A DNA stretch of 64,000 bases from Pseudomonadota bacterium (GCA_025357635.1 JANXOV010000136.1:1-64000); one strand, 5' to 3'. Shown: positions 35,896 through 46,308, counted from the first letter of the stretch. Numbers and translations: made by a program. Notes: a model not told the origin generated them from the letters alone.

Positions 35896-36501
35896 GTGAA
35901 CAATTCGGTCCGGATCATTGGCGGAACATGGCGCAGCCGGCGCGTGAATTTTGCAATCGATGCGGGCATTCGCCCGACACCGGATCGGGTGCGCGAGACC
36001 TTGTTCAACTGGCTGCGCAATGAGGTGCCGGGCGCGCGTTGTCTGGATCTGTTCGCCGGCTCCGGTGTGCTGGGGCTGGAGGCGCTGTCGCGGGGAGCCC
36101 GGCATGCAACGTTCGTGGAGAAATCGGCCACCGCCGCGCAGTTGATTCGCGACTGCCTCAAGACGTTCGGCGGAACCGGCGCGGTGATCGAAACCGACGC
36201 CGCGCGCTGGCTGGGCCTGGCGCCGCCGGCCTCGGCGCAACCCCAGGATCCGGCCGGTTTGCGTGCCGGCCCATTTGACTTAGTATTCCTCGATCCGCCG
36301 TTTGCTCAGGATTGGTTGCCGCGGATTCTCGCCAGCCTGCATGCGGGAGCATGGGTCGCTCCCGGCGGACTGGTCTATCTGGAGTGCGAGCGAGGTTCGG
36401 GCGCTCCGGCATTGCCCCTGGGATGGGACATGCTTAAATCGAAGTCCGCGGGCGAGGTGGGGTATCATCTTGCGCGCACCAGTAGGCAAGCGACACAATG
36501 A
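35896..36501 (+). CDS. rsmD: 16S rRNA guanine(966)-N2-methyltransferase RsmD
   Basis: rRNA methyltransferase of 201 residues. [13 protein letters not shown] opens the family, followed by [15 protein letters not shown]-like residues, the SAM site [20 protein letters not shown] and the catalytic DPPF in [12 protein letters not shown]. It methylates G966 of 16S rRNA in 30S particles. I use GTG 35896 because it gives the usual N-terminus; the more upstream ATG 35824 adds 24 residues unlike the family. It overlaps coaD by four bases. Confidence 0.93.
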   Translation: MNNSVRIIGGTWRSRRVNFAIDAGIRPTPDRVRETLFNWLRNEVPGARCLDLFAGSGVLGLEALSRGARHATFVEKSATAAQLIRDCLKTFGGTGAVIETDAARWLGLAPPASAQPQDPAGLRAGPFDLVFLDPPFAQDWLPRILASLHAGAWVAPGGLVYLECERGSGAPALPLGWDMLKSKSAGEVGYHLARTSRQATQ

Positions 36502-36983
36502 ACAAGCGAACTGCGGTCTATCCCGGCACCTTCGACCCCATCACCAATGGCCACCATGATCTGGTGCGCCGTGCCGCGAGCATCTTCGATCGGCTGGTCG
36601 TCGCCATTGCCGCCAACCCGAACAAAGCACCGATGTTCTCGCTCGAGCAGCGGGTGGAGATGGCCAGCCGCGTGCTCGTTGATTTGAAGAATGTCGAGGT
36701 GGTGGGCTACTCCGGCCTGACGGTGGAGTTCGCGCGGCAGAACGGACTGTGGGTGGTGGTGCGGGGCTTGCGCGCCGTGTCGGACTTCGAGTTCGAGTTT
36801 CAGCTTGCCAACATGAGCCGCCATCTGACGCCGGAAATCGAATCCGTGTTCATGACGCCGCAAGAGCAGTACACCTTCATTTCCTCCACGCTGGTGAGGG
36901 AAATCGCCGTCCTCGGCGGCAATGTGTCCGAGTTCGTGCATCCGCTGGTGGAGGCGGAGCTGAAGAAACACCGCAAGATGTGA
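36498..36983 (+). CDS. coaD: Phosphopantetheine adenylyltransferase
   Basis: Hexameric nucleotidyltransferase of 161 residues that makes dephospho-CoA from phosphopantetheine and ATP. The N-terminus [19 protein letters not shown] carries the HxGH-type TxGH motif variant (TNGHHD), and the C-terminal signature [23 protein letters not shown] is complete. It is translationally coupled to rsmD by ATGA, an arrangement common in bacteria. Another CoA gene, coaBC, lies 10 kb downstream. Confidence 0.96.
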   Translation: MNKRTAVYPGTFDPITNGHHDLVRRAASIFDRLVVAIAANPNKAPMFSLEQRVEMASRVLVDLKNVEVVGYSGLTVEFARQNGLWVVVRGLRAVSDFEFEFQLANMSRHLTPEIESVFMTPQEQYTFISSTLVREIAVLGGNVSEFVHPLVEAELKKHRKM

Positions 36984-36987
36984 TGGC

Positions 36988-38703
36988 ATGCTGAGCGCGC
37001 GCCCGCATCGTTGGGATCGGATGAGGCGTGTTGCGCTGTGCACGCTCGCCGCCGTTCACTTCGCATTCCCTGCAGGCTTTGCGTGGGCGGATCAGGCCGC
37101 CGCGCCGCACAAGGCCGCCATCGCCAGCGCGCATCCGCTGGCCAGCCGCGCGGGGCAGGAAGTCCTGGAGCAGGGCGGCAATGCTTTCGATGCCGCGGTC
37201 GCCATTTCCGCCGCGCTTGCCGTGGTGGAGCCCAGCAGTTCGGGTCTGGGAGGCGGCGGGTTCTATTTGCTGCATCGATCTGCCGATGGTTTCGAAACCA
37301 TGGTGGACGCGCGCGAGAAGGCGCCGTCCGCGGCGACGCGCGACATGTACCTGGACAAGAACGGCGAACCGGTCAAAGGCGCCTCCACCGGCGGACCGCT
37401 GGCAGCGGCGATTCCGGGTGAGCCGGCCGCGTTCGAGTATCTGGCGTTGAAGTACGGGCGATTGAGCCTGAAGCAGAACCTGCAGCCGGCGATCCGGCTG
37501 GCGCGCGAGGGCTTTGCGCTCAATGCGCGCCTGCAGGCGGGCATCCGCTACAAGCGCGATGCGCTGCTGCGATCGCCGGAATCGGCCAAGGTCTTTTTGA
37601 TCAAGGGCGAAGTGCCGCCGCTCGGCACGCTGATCAAGCAGCCAGATCTGGCCGCGACCCTGGAGGTGCTCGCCGAGCGCGGCGCCAAGGGCTTTTACCA
37701 GGGTAGTGTGGCCAGGGAACTGGTGCGCTCGGTCATAGCCGGCGGGGGCATCTGGTCGATGCAGGACCTGGCCAACTACACGGTGGTCGAACGCAGGCCG
37801 CTGGTGGGCGAGTATCGCGGCGCGCGCATCGTCTCGGCCGCGCCGCCGTCCTCGGGCGGCGTCGCGCTGCTCGATGCGCTGAACATCTTGTCCGGTGTGG
37901 ACATGGCGCATCTGGATTCCGCCACACGCAAGCATTGGGTGATCGCAGCCATGCAGCGTGTGTACCGCGACCGCGCCATTTATCTCGGTGATCCGGATTT
38001 CGTCGATGTGCCGGTGAGCTTGCTGACCAATCCGGCCTATGCGGCCGGGCAACGCGCCAGCATCCGATCCGACAAGGCCATGCCCAGCGATCTGCTGCCC
38101 GGCGTGTCCGAGCAGTCCGGCGGCCCGCAGACCACGCATTTCTCGGTGTTGGATCGCGAGGGCAATCGCGTCGGCGCCACGATCTCGGTGAACCTATGGC
38201 TGGGCACGGGCTACATCGCCGGGCACACCGGCGTGCTGCTCAACAACACCATGGACGATTTTTCCATCAAGCCCGGCATTCCCAATGATTTCGGCTTGAT
38301 TGGCGCCTCCGCCAATTCCGTTGCCGCCAACAAGCGCAGCTTGTCGAGCATGACGCCCACCTTCGTCGAGACGCCGGCCGGTACGATGATCATCGGTTCG
38401 CCGGGCGGCAGCTACATCATCAGCATGGTGCTGTTGGGTACGCTCAACTATCTCGAGGGCATGAGCGCTGCGGACGTGGTCAAGTCTCCGCGCTATCACC
38501 ATCAGTATTCCCCCGACGAGGTGGAATACGAACCCGATGCGTTCAGTCCGGCGGAAATCCAGGCACTGCAGGGGAGGGGTCACAAGCTGGAGGTGGCCTC
38601 GCGGCGCTGGGGCAATATGCAGGTCGTGACCTGGGACTATGCCAGCGGCGTTGTGCAGGCAGCGTCCGATCCGCGCGGCGTCGGTGAGGGTCTGGTCTAC
38701 TGA
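36988..38703 (+). CDS. ggt: Gamma-glutamyltransferase
   Basis: Periplasmic N-terminal nucleophile hydrolase of 571 residues that cleaves or transfers the gamma-glutamyl group of glutathione. A signal peptide ends near FAWADQ (about residue 34). Conserved parts: SSSGLGGGGFYLLH, the nucleophile Thr at the autocleavage site in QTTHFSVLDREGN (about residue 380) and SSMTPTF followed by GSPGGSYII. It starts four bases after coaD and shares one base with the cyclase downstream (TGATG). Confidence 0.93.
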   Translation: MLSARPHRWDRMRRVALCTLAAVHFAFPAGFAWADQAAAPHKAAIASAHPLASRAGQEVLEQGGNAFDAAVAISAALAVVEPSSSGLGGGGFYLLHRSADGFETMVDAREKAPSAATRDMYLDKNGEPVKGASTGGPLAAAIPGEPAAFEYLALKYGRLSLKQNLQPAIRLAREGFALNARLQAGIRYKRDALLRSPESAKVFLIKGEVPPLGTLIKQPDLAATLEVLAERGAKGFYQGSVARELVRSVIAGGGIWSMQDLANYTVVERRPLVGEYRGARIVSAAPPSSGGVALLDALNILSGVDMAHLDSATRKHWVIAAMQRVYRDRAIYLGDPDFVDVPVSLLTNPAYAAGQRASIRSDKAMPSDLLPGVSEQSGGPQTTHFSVLDREGNRVGATISVNLWLGTGYIAGHTGVLLNNTMDDFSIKPGIPNDFGLIGASANSVAANKRSLSSMTPTFVETPAGTMIIGSPGGSYIISMVLLGTLNYLEGMSAADVVKSPRYHHQYSPDEVEYEPDAFSPAEIQALQGRGHKLEVASRRWGNMQVVTWDYASGVVQAASDPRGVGEGLVY

Positions 38704-39704
38704 TGAACTCATCGACCGAAACCGGGCCGGCAGCGGGTGAGCGCGACGATGTCCGGCCGCCCATTTTATTGGTGGAGGATGAGCCGACCACGCGCCTGTT
38801 GCTGGCGCGGCAACTGGCCCGCGCGGGGTACGCGGTTGAAGCGGTGTGCAACGGCGCTGAGGCGCTCGCCATGTTGAAGAAGCGGTTCTTCCCGCTGCTC
38901 ATCACCGACTGGGACATGCCGGAAATGAACGGCGTGACGCTGTGCAAGGCGGTCCGGCTGTTGCCCTTGGAAGGTTACATCTACACGATCCTGCTCACCG
39001 CGCGCGAAGGCAAGGCCAACCTGATCGAAGGCCTGGCCTCCGGCGCGGATGACTACCTCACCAAGCCCCCGGATGACAGCGAGCTGCGGGCCCGGCTCAA
39101 CACCGGCGAGCGCATCCTCAAGCTCGAGCAGTCCTTGCGGGTGGCCAACCGCCGCATTCACATGCTGTCCATCACGGACGCACTCACGGCGACTTTCAAT
39201 CGCCGATACCTGATGGAGCGGCTGCCGCAGGAAATCGAGGCGGCGCACCGCCACCAACGGCCGCTGTCGGTGATTCTGTGCGACGTGGACCATTTCAAAC
39301 AGGTGAACGACACCTACGGCCATCAGGCAGGCGATACCGTGCTCAAGAGCGTCACCGCCATCCTGATGCAGTCGATTCGCAAGGACATCGACTGGGCGGC
39401 GCGCTACGGCGGGGAGGAGTTTCTGCTCGCATTGCCCGGCGCATCCGTGACTGCGGCGATGGCGCTGGCCGAGAGGATCCGCGCTCAGATCCAGGCACAT
39501 GTGTTCGAGTTCAACGGCGGTACCTGCCGTGTCAGTGCGAGCTTCGGCGTTGTGGGCCATGAGTCTTCGCGTAGCGGTGAGGACGCCGGCATCGACCGGC
39601 TGATCGGTCGCGCCGATCGCTGCCTGTACGACGCCAAGCAATCCGGTCGCAACCGGGTCAGCGGCGAGCCGCCGGATTCCGGCGCTTCCGGGTCATCGAC
39701 TTAA
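38703..39704 (+). CDS. Response regulator with GGDEF diguanylate cyclase domain
   Basis: Two-domain protein of 333 residues. A REC domain (about residues 20-140) has the phosphoacceptor Asp in LLITDWDMPEMNG and Lys in DDYLTKPP. A GGDEF domain (about 160-320) has the active GGEEF in ARYGGEEFLLALPG, so it should make cyclic di-GMP when phosphorylated. The inhibitory-site position five residues upstream reads KDID rather than RxxD. The neighbouring hybrid kinase ends six bases away on the other strand and is a candidate partner. Confidence 0.92.
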   Translation: MNSSTETGPAAGERDDVRPPILLVEDEPTTRLLLARQLARAGYAVEAVCNGAEALAMLKKRFFPLLITDWDMPEMNGVTLCKAVRLLPLEGYIYTILLTAREGKANLIEGLASGADDYLTKPPDDSELRARLNTGERILKLEQSLRVANRRIHMLSITDALTATFNRRYLMERLPQEIEAAHRHQRPLSVILCDVDHFKQVNDTYGHQAGDTVLKSVTAILMQSIRKDIDWAARYGGEEFLLALPGASVTAAMALAERIRAQIQAHVFEFNGGTCRVSASFGVVGHESSRSGEDAGIDRLIGRADRCLYDAKQSGRNRVSGEPPDSGASGSST

Positions 39705-39709
39705 CGCGC

Positions 39710-42700
39710 CTAGCCGACCTTCGTCTTCAGGTACTCGATCGTGCCGCTGATTTCGCTCGTCAATGTGCCGGCGAGCGATTGCATCTGGACACTGTCGCCG
39801 GCAATCGCGGCTGCTTCGAGCCGCGACGCGGCGGCCGTGGCCGCGGCGGCGCGCAGGTTCGCGCTCGCGCCCTTCAGGGTATGCGCGGCATCCCGCATCC
39901 GTGCGGCATCGCTGGCTGCCAGCGCCGCGGCGATGCCGGCAAGCTCCCGGTTCGCCGTGCCGATGAATGCCACCACCAGCTCGTTCGCAAACCCGGCATC
40001 ACCGTCGATCGAATCCAGCAGCGCCTTCCAGTCCACCGGATCACCCGCGCCGCCCGCCTGCGTGGGCGGCTCCTGGATCGCCGGTGACGTGCCCGTGGAG
40101 TTGGTGCTTGGCAGGTATCGTTCCAGGCAGGTATCCAGCCGTTCCCGGTCGATTGGCTTGGCCAGGTAATCATCCATGCCGGCGGCGCGGCACTTTTCCT
40201 CATCGCCCTTCATCGCATGGGCGGTGATTGCCACGATCGGAATATGCGACTTGCCCTGCTCGAGCCGGCGGATTTCGCGCGTCGCGGCATAGCCGTCCAT
40301 CCGCGGCATTTGACAATCCATCAGGATCAGATCGAAGTTGCCGCTTTGCCACGCCGCCACGGCCGCCAGGCCATCGGCGACGATCTCCACGCGGTAATCG
40401 AGTTTTTCCAGCAATCGCAGCGCCACCTTCTGATTGACCACGTTGTCCTCGGCCAGCAGGATTCTGTTGCGCGTCCGCGCCCGCTGTGCCCGCAACGCAT
40501 GCCGGGTGACGATGGGCTGGCTTTGCATGTGCCAGGCGTCCGCCGGGGTGGACAGGACCAGCATCAGGCACTCGGTCAGATCTCGCTGGATGACCGGCTT
40601 CAACAGGTAACCGGCGAATCCGATCTCGGCGAACATCTGCGCATCGCCGCGTTGACCGGATGAGGTCAGCAGAATAAGCCGCGTGGATTTCAAATCCTTG
40701 TCTTCGTTGATGACCCGCCCGAGCTCCGCGCCGTCGCAGTCCGGCATCAGATGATCCAGCAGTGCCGCATCGAAGGGCCGGCCTGCTGCGCCTGCCTGAC
40801 GCATCAGCGCCAGTGCTTCGTCGGCTGAACTCGCCGACACCGGCTCGACCCCGCACAGCAGCAGTTGCCCCATGAGCACTTTACGATTGGTGGCGTTGTC
40901 GTCCACGACAATGATGCGCCGGCCCTTGAGTGAGGCAGGCGCGGGTTGACGAAGTCCGGGAACGGTGGTGGCCAGGCCCAAATGCAAGGTGAACCAGAAG
41001 ACCGATCCCTCGCTCTCGACGCTCCGGACACCGACCTCGCCACCCATCAATTCAACCAGGCGGCGCACGATCGACAACCCTAAGCCCGTTCCGCCGAATC
41101 GTCGCGTGGTCGAGCTGTCCACTTGAATGAACGGCTCGAACAAGGAATGCACCCGGTCCGCGGGAATGCCGATGCCGGTGTCATGCACTTCGCAGCGCAC
41201 CGTGGTGCCGTCGGCTCCGGTCTGGAGCATCTTTACATCGAGGGAGACCTCGCCCCTCGAGGTGAACTTGATGGCATTGCCGGCGAGATTCAGCAGGATC
41301 TGCCGGATGCGTCCCGCATCGCCCTTGACCTGGGCGGGAAGCGCGGCATCGATCTGTGCGGTGAGCTCGAGCCCTTTCGCATGCGCCTGAATCGAGAGCA
41401 GTCGCGCGACGTCTTCCACCGTATCGCGCAAATCCATGTCCAGCTGCTCGAGCTCGAGCTTGCCGGCCTCCACTTTCGAAAAGTCCAGAATGTCGTTGAT
41501 GACGGTCAGGAGCGAGGTGCCGCTGTCGCGGATGGTCTCGGCGTAATCGCGTTGCAGCGCATCGAGCCTCGTATCCAGCAGCAACTCCGTCATGCCGAGC
41601 ACCCCGTTCATCGGTGTGCGGATTTCATGGCTCATGTTGGCCAGGAAGTCGCTCTTGGCGCGATTGGTCGACTCGGCGATCTCCTTCGCCCGCAGGGTTT
41701 CCAGCGCAGCCGCCTTCAGATCGGTGAGATCGAGCACGATGCCGTTGATCGCCACCGGCTGACCACGCTCATCACTGCGCGCGGCGATGGCCGTGCGGAC
41801 ATGCTTGATCGCACCGTTGACGATGATGCGGTGGTCAAACGTCCTGGATCCGCCGCTGGCGGCCATCTGCGCGAGCATTGTCTCGACCAACGGCCGGTCT
41901 TCAGGATGCGTGGCTGCAAGATAGGCATCCAAAGGCCGGTTGGGATGCAGCGGATTGCCCAGGAGCTGGCGCAGCATGTCGGACATCGATCCGGCGCGGG
42001 TATGCAGGTTTGCATACAGCGAGCCGAGGTTGGCGAACTGCTGGGCGCGCTTTAATTCATCTTCCGTCATTTCCTGTGCGGCAATTGCGTGCTGCCGCGC
42101 CGTCTGCACCCGCCAGATCGCCAGTCCGTTGAGGATCGCGAGCACGCCGGCAATCAAGATGCCGATCGCGGCCGACACATCGACCCGGCGGATCAGCTGA
42201 TGATATCGGTCGGCCCGCATGGTGATGCCCACATAACCTGTCATCTCGCCGTTGCGCGCGAAGACCGGAGCGTGAGCCCGGATTCCCATGCCCCACGCCG
42301 AGGCGTTGGGTTCCTTGTCCACCGTCAGACGATGGGTGCGCGCCGTCTCGATTTCCCCGGGACTGGCTGTGTCTTTTTCCATGGGCGGGGAGTGGTTCGG
42401 GAATCCCGTTTCATCGAAGGTGCCGCGGCGGGTGCCGTCGAGCAGAAAATACATGTCGTTGCCCTTGATGATGCCGACATAAGCGAAACGGATGTCGGGA
42501 TTGGTGTCGAGCTGTACTTGCAGCGGGCGGGCAGCCCGGTTGTACTCCGGCGTCCCATCCTGTTCCGGGTGCGTGAAGGTCCGCAGCTCGTCACCGTCGA
42601 TCAGCGCAGCGGTACTGGCTGCCGTTCGCGCCAGATACGTCCTGACGTCCTCCAGAAGAATCTGCCGGACGATCACATCGACCACGGCAATACCGGCGAG

Positions 42701-42805
42701 CGCCGTCGTCCAGGCGATGAGACCGCCGATGATGGCGGCCCGCCAGGGACGGGTTTCGGGACCGCGCGCGCTGGCCCGGGACCATACGGGCAATGAGTTT
42801 GACAT
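39710..42805 (-). CDS. Hybrid sensor histidine kinase (sensor-PAS-HisKA-HATPase-REC-REC-HPt)
   Basis: Phosphorelay kinase of 1,031 residues. Two membrane helices (about 20-45 and 207-232) flank a periplasmic sensor domain. A PAS-like domain follows (about 250-370), then the phosphorylated His in [11 protein letters not shown] (about 390), [10 protein letters not shown] and GTGLGLSIV of the ATPase (about 517-590), a first receiver (Asp in LLDHLMPD), a second receiver (Asp in [11 protein letters not shown], about 828) and an HPt domain with [10 protein letters not shown] (about 975). ATG 42805 has AAAAGG upstream. The signal is unknown. Confidence 0.92.
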   Translation of the reverse strand: MSNSLPVWSRASARGPETRPWRAAIIGGLIAWTTALAGIAVVDVIVRQILLEDVRTYLARTAASTAALIDGDELRTFTHPEQDGTPEYNRAARPLQVQLDTNPDIRFAYVGIIKGNDMYFLLDGTRRGTFDETGFPNHSPPMEKDTASPGEIETARTHRLTVDKEPNASAWGMGIRAHAPVFARNGEMTGYVGITMRADRYHQLIRRVDVSAAIGILIAGVLAILNGLAIWRVQTARQHAIAAQEMTEDELKRAQQFANLGSLYANLHTRAGSMSDMLRQLLGNPLHPNRPLDAYLAATHPEDRPLVETMLAQMAASGGSRTFDHRIIVNGAIKHVRTAIAARSDERGQPVAINGIVLDLTDLKAAALETLRAKEIAESTNRAKSDFLANMSHEIRTPMNGVLGMTELLLDTRLDALQRDYAETIRDSGTSLLTVINDILDFSKVEAGKLELEQLDMDLRDTVEDVARLLSIQAHAKGLELTAQIDAALPAQVKGDAGRIRQILLNLAGNAIKFTSRGEVSLDVKMLQTGADGTTVRCEVHDTGIGIPADRVHSLFEPFIQVDSSTTRRFGGTGLGLSIVRRLVELMGGEVGVRSVESEGSVFWFTLHLGLATTVPGLRQPAPASLKGRRIIVVDDNATNRKVLMGQLLLCGVEPVSASSADEALALMRQAGAAGRPFDAALLDHLMPDCDGAELGRVINEDKDLKSTRLILLTSSGQRGDAQMFAEIGFAGYLLKPVIQRDLTECLMLVLSTPADAWHMQSQPIVTRHALRAQRARTRNRILLAEDNVVNQKVALRLLEKLDYRVEIVADGLAAVAAWQSGNFDLILMDCQMPRMDGYAATREIRRLEQGKSHIPIVAITAHAMKGDEEKCRAAGMDDYLAKPIDRERLDTCLERYLPSTNSTGTSPAIQEPPTQAGGAGDPVDWKALLDSIDGDAGFANELVVAFIGTANRELAGIAAALAASDAARMRDAAHTLKGASANLRAAAATAAASRLEAAAIAGDSVQMQSLAGTLTSEISGTIEYLKTKVG

Positions 42806-42923
42806 AGCGTGCCTTTTATACGGCACCGGCAGCCGGCCCATCAATGTACGAACCCTGGGAATGGTGGTCGGAAAGTGAGCGCTGGTGCGCAGTTTCGAGC
42901 ATTCGCGAAAGGCGTGATGCGCC

Positions 42924-43739
42924 TCAGCGCTGACAGTCAGGGCACCAATAGGTGGAGCGCTGCCCCTGCACGCGATGCCGGATCGGCGTTTTGCATTTCA
43001 AACAGCGCTGGCCGCCGCGCTCGTAGACGAACAGCTTCTGCTGGAAATAACCGGGAGTGCCTTGCGCGTTGACGTAGTCGCGCAAGGTGGTGCCGCCGGT
43101 CTTGATGGCTTCGCTCAGTACATCCTTGATGCAAGCCACCAGCCGCGCGGCTTGATCGCGCGTCAGCCGGCCGGCGGCGCGGCGCGGTGAGAGGCGGGCG
43201 CGAAACAGCGCCTCGCTGGCGTAGATGTTGCCCACGCCCACCACGCAATGCGAATTCATGATGAACAGCTTGATCGCGACTTTGCGGCGCCGCGTCTTCT
43301 TGAACAGGTACTGCGCGTCGAATTCGAGGTTCAAGGGCTCGGGCGCAAGCTGCGCCAGCAGCGGATGCCGCTCCGGCGGCTCCGAAGTCCACAGCAAACT
43401 GCCGAAGCGGCGCGGATCGTGAAAGCGCAGCGCGAAACCGCTCTGCAATACGATGTCCCAATGATCATGCGCGAGCAGCGGCACGCCAGGTTTGAGGATG
43501 CGCAAACTCCCCGACATGCCCAGATGGACGATGGCGGTGCCGGTATCGAATCGAATCAAAATGTATTTGGCGCGGCGCTCGACGGCGCGGATCACGCTGC
43601 CGCGTATCGCGGTCTCGAAACCGCGTTCGATGGGCCAGCGCAGGCGCCGTTCGCGCACGATGACATCGATGACCCGCTGCCCGAGCAGCGCCGGCGCGAT
43701 GCCGCTGCGCGTGGTCTCAACTTCCGGCAGTTCGGGCAC
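42924..43739 (-). CDS. mutM: Formamidopyrimidine-DNA glycosylase
   Basis: Base-excision repair enzyme of 271 residues that removes 8-oxoguanine. The N-terminal catalytic [10 protein letters not shown] is perfect, with Pro2 and Glu3 exposed after Met removal. [15 protein letters not shown] forms the helix-two-turn-helix and the C-terminal zinc finger has C-x2-C...C-x2-C (CLKC, CPDC). It starts at GTG 43739 just downstream of the rpmG terminator, so it may be read by readthrough or its own weak promoter. Confidence 0.96.
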   Translation of the reverse strand: MPELPEVETTRSGIAPALLGQRVIDVIVRERRLRWPIERGFETAIRGSVIRAVERRAKYILIRFDTGTAIVHLGMSGSLRILKPGVPLLAHDHWDIVLQSGFALRFHDPRRFGSLLWTSEPPERHPLLAQLAPEPLNLEFDAQYLFKKTRRRKVAIKLFIMNSHCVVGVGNIYASEALFRARLSPRRAAGRLTRDQAARLVACIKDVLSEAIKTGGTTLRDYVNAQGTPGYFQQKLFVYERGGQRCLKCKTPIRHRVQGQRSTYWCPDCQR

Positions 43740-43759
43740 GGCGTCTCTGGGTCAGTATC

Positions 43760-43787
43760 AAAAAAAACCCGCATTTTGGTGCGGGTT
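43760..43787 (-). terminator. Rho-independent terminator of rpmB-rpmG
   Basis: On the minus strand AACCCGCA, a six-base loop CCAAAA, and TGCGGGTT are followed by a run of T, eight in total. It lies 18 bases after the rpmG stop and 20 bases before mutM. Confidence 0.9.
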
Positions 43788-43804
43788 CTTGTTATCTGTC
43801 CGGG

Positions 43805-43960
43805 TTACTTGATCTTGGACTCTTTGTAGGCCACGTGCTTGCGCACCACTGGATCGTATTTCTTGGTCTCCATCTTGTCCGGATGCAGACGCTTGTTCTT
43901 GGTGGTGGTGTAGTAGTGGCCGGTGCCGGCTGAGGATACGAGTTTGATCTTGTCACGCAT
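43805..43960 (-). CDS. rpmG: 50S ribosomal protein L33
   Basis: Ribosomal protein of 51 residues, normal length. The sequence starts [20 protein letters not shown], continues [17 protein letters not shown] and ends with [11 protein letters not shown], matching L33 of the non-zinc (C-minus) type because it has no Cys pairs. It follows rpmB by 15 bases and is closed by a strong terminator. Confidence 0.95.
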   Translation of the reverse strand: MRDKIKLVSSAGTGHYYTTTKNKRLHPDKMETKKYDPVVRKHVAYKESKIK

Positions 43961-43975
43961 GAGTGTGCTCCCGCT

Positions 43976-44212
43976 TCAGACCTTGACGCCCTGGGCGCGC
44001 AGATCCGCGACCACGACTTCGACGCCACGCTTTTCGATGGTGCGCAGGCCGCGCGTGGAGACCCGCAGGCTCACCCAACGCTTCTCCGTCTCCAGCCAGA
44101 ACCGGTGCGAATGCAAATTCGGCAGAAAGCGCCGGCGTTTGCGATTGTTCGCGTGCGATACGGTGTTTCCGACTTTGGGGCCCTTGCCCGTAACCTGGCA
44201 GACTCGCGACAT
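43976..44212 (-). CDS. rpmB: 50S ribosomal protein L28
   Basis: Ribosomal protein of 78 residues. [23 protein letters not shown] and [16 protein letters not shown] are typical for L28. It is the first gene of rpmB-rpmG and has a well-formed promoter 49 bases upstream. Confidence 0.96.
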   Translation of the reverse strand: MSRVCQVTGKGPKVGNTVSHANNRKRRRFLPNLHSHRFWLETEKRWVSLRVSTRGLRTIEKRGVEVVVADLRAQGVKV

Positions 44213-44260
44213 GACGAAAACCTTGGATTCAGAGGTGAGTTCAGAGCGGTTGAGCCGCGC

Positions 44261-44289
44261 TTTATACCAGTATCCTCGATACGGAGCAA
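44261..44289 (-). promoter_or_regulatory. Sigma-70 promoter of rpmB-rpmG
   Basis: On the minus strand TTGCTC (44289-44284) and TATAAA (44266-44261) are separated by 17 bases. It points at rpmB, whose ATG is 49 bases from the -10. Confidence 0.65.
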
Positions 44290-44420
44290 TAACCGAGCCG
44301 ATATAGTCTTGTAATTCAGCAGCTTAAGTGTGAATGCCGGCCCGTTGCATTCTCTTGATTGGGAACTGTAGCGGTGCCCAGCGCGTGAAAGTGTAGTTCA
44401 TTCTTACATAGGGTTGCCTC

Positions 44421-44924
44421 ATGGTTGACATACGGTTGCCGACGACTCACTATGCAGCCATGGCTTCCGCCAAGCACAGGATGCAACCCGTCTCGCTTGC
44501 TGCTGCGCGCTCGGCGGCCGACGTCGCCGCACAGCTCACTGCCAGCCATGATCGGACCTGGCTGCGCGAGGTCGTTAGCCAATTGGACGTCAACTTGCAG
44601 CGCAGTGCCTTGGAGCGTCTGATCGCGCTTTGGGGCGTTTCAGCGGCCGAGGCTGCCGGGTTCTTCGGGGTTTCCCGTCAGGCCTTTGCCAAGTGGTTGC
44701 GGGTTGGTCCGCCGGCCGATCGCGCCCCCGCAGTCGCTGCACTTGAAGATGCCACAGAGCTGCTTGCACGGCATCTCAAGCGCGAACGCATTCCGGCCGT
44801 GGTGCGGCGCCATTCCGCCCTGACGGGAGAGCGCTCGCTCCTGCAGATGGCGAGCGCCGGCGAGCATGAACAAATCCTCGGCGCAGTACGTACGATGTTC
44901 GATCTGAGGCGCGTCCAGCCGTGA
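44421..44924 (+). CDS. Xre/MbcA/ParS-type antitoxin
   Basis: Antitoxin of 167 residues for the RES toxin that follows. The central region (about residues 55-105) has a helix-turn-helix-like LERLIALWGVSAAEAAGFFGVSRQAFAKWL. The C-terminal toxin-binding domain ends with SLLQMASAGEHEQILGAVRTMFDL, the layout of Xre-RES antitoxins. AGGG lies ten bases before the ATG. A TTGACA at 44425 inside the gene suggests that an ATG at 44460 or 44481 could also be the start. It probably represses its own operon. Confidence 0.78.
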   Translation: MVDIRLPTTHYAAMASAKHRMQPVSLAAARSAADVAAQLTASHDRTWLREVVSQLDVNLQRSALERLIALWGVSAAEAAGFFGVSRQAFAKWLRVGPPADRAPAVAALEDATELLARHLKRERIPAVVRRHSALTGERSLLQMASAGEHEQILGAVRTMFDLRRVQP

Positions 44925-45523
44925 AGTTGCTGGCCACCGCGCTGCCAGATCGCCGTGTCTGGCTGCGGGTGGCATCACCGAGCTGGGTCAATCCACTGGA
45001 TCCGACTTGGGCCGGTACGCAAGGGGGTCGCTGGAATCCACCGAACGCCTTTCCGACCCTGTATCTCAGCGCAGACGTGCAGACAGCGCAGCTGCAGATT
45101 GAACGCCTTTGCGAAGGCATGCCTTTTTCACCGGAAGACCTGTCCGATGACGCCTACACGCTCGTCCTCTTACGATTGCCAACCTCGCAACGGGCCGCCG
45201 ATGCGGTCAGCGAGCAAGGCCTGGCGGCGCTCGGATTGCCTGCCTCATACCCACTGGGCCGCGACGGCAAGGCAATCGATCGCGCTGTTTGTCAGCCGAT
45301 AGGCAAGCGGGTTCGCGAGTTGCGCCTGAATGGCGTGTGGTGTCGCTCGGCCGCGTCTGCCGACGGCCATGGCAGGGAACTGGCCTGGTTTCCAGGCACG
45401 CGCGCAGCTCAGCCGCTGCGCAAGCCGCCGATTCCCTTCGGCCATTGGCGCCACGCATCGACCTGGCGCGACATGGGGCTGCGAGATCAACCCGACCCGG
45501 CGAGACTGCGCGCGGAGCAATGA
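44921..45523 (+). CDS. RES-domain toxin
   Basis: Toxin of 200 residues. RES domains fold like ADP-ribosyltransferases and known members degrade NAD+. The three conserved residues are found in order: Arg in VWLRVASP, GGRWNPPNAFPTLYLSADVQTA with the invariant Trp-Asn-Pro, and Glu in LQIERL. The GTG start overlaps the antitoxin stop by four bases, as expected in a coupled pair. The family averages about 150-200 residues, so it looks complete. Confidence 0.82.
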   Translation: MKLLATALPDRRVWLRVASPSWVNPLDPTWAGTQGGRWNPPNAFPTLYLSADVQTAQLQIERLCEGMPFSPEDLSDDAYTLVLLRLPTSQRAADAVSEQGLAALGLPASYPLGRDGKAIDRAVCQPIGKRVRELRLNGVWCRSAASADGHGRELAWFPGTRAAQPLRKPPIPFGHWRHASTWRDMGLRDQPDPARLRAEQ

Positions 45524-45561
45524 AGTAACGGCCGTACTGCCGGAGCGCGCAACTCCACAAT

Positions 45562-46236
45562 TCAAATAAGCCCACGCTCGGCCAGGGACACCGCCACTCC
45601 ATCTCCCACGACGATATGGTCCAGCAAGCGGATGTCCACCAGTGCCAGCGCTTCTTTGATCTTGAGGGTGATCAGCTCATCCGCGCGGCTGGGCTCGGCG
45701 ATGCCAGAAGGGTGATTGTGCGCCACGATGACCGCAGCGCAATTCTGCTGCAGCGCCTGTTTGACGATTTCGCGCGGATGGACACTGGCCCCGTCGATGG
45801 TGCCGCGAAATAGTTCGGCGAAGTGGATGAGCCGGTGGCGGTTGTCCAGGTAGATGCAACAGAACACTTCGTGTTCCAGATCGCGGATTTGCGAGAACAG
45901 GAAGTCCTGAGTCGCGCGCGGCGTGGACAGCGCCGGACCCGTGCGCAGGCACTCGGTCAATTGGCGGCGGGAGATTTCCAGTGCGGCCTGCAGTTCGGCG
46001 AAGCGCGCCAGCCCCAGCCCGGATTGAGAGCAGAATTTCTGCCGGTCCGCGGCGATGAGTTTGCGCAGGCTGGAAAAATTCTTGAGGATGTCCTTCGCAA
46101 GGTCGACTGCCGAGCCGCCGGCGATGCCTGAGCGCAGCAGGATGGCGAGCAACTCCGCGTCGGTCAGCGCGCCGGCGCCGCGGGCCAGCAGCTTTTCGCG
46201 GGGACGTTCGTCAAGGGGCCAGTCGCGTATCGCCAT
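45562..46236 (-). CDS. radC: RadC family protein (JAB domain)
   Basis: JAB/MPN-domain protein of 224 residues. MAIRDWPLDERPREKLLARGAGALTDAELLAI is the standard N-terminus with a helix-hairpin-helix; the metal site has the H-x-H-x7-S-x2-D pattern as AHNHPSGIAEPSRAD. The family's role is uncertain despite the DNA repair name. It normally neighbours rpmB; here the Xre-RES pair separates them. An ATG at 46248 is in frame. Confidence 0.93.
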   Translation of the reverse strand: MAIRDWPLDERPREKLLARGAGALTDAELLAILLRSGIAGGSAVDLAKDILKNFSSLRKLIAADRQKFCSQSGLGLARFAELQAALEISRRQLTECLRTGPALSTPRATQDFLFSQIRDLEHEVFCCIYLDNRHRLIHFAELFRGTIDGASVHPREIVKQALQQNCAAVIVAHNHPSGIAEPSRADELITLKIKEALALVDIRLLDHIVVGDGVAVSLAERGLI

Positions 46237-46308
46237 GCGGGGCAGCATGCGAGAGAATCATTGCCCGCGAACAGACTTGTTTGCGGCCGGTTCGACCAGA
46301 TTCGACGC

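Noticed and set aside
36877-38139. Minus-strand open frame antisense to coaD and ggt
   Set aside because: Both sense genes have complete family motifs; the antisense frame has none.
44425-44453. TTGACA with a weak -10 at the start of the antitoxin gene as its promoter
   Set aside because: It lies inside the chosen coding region and the -10 matches only three of six bases. It is noted as a doubt about the start, not as a promoter feature.
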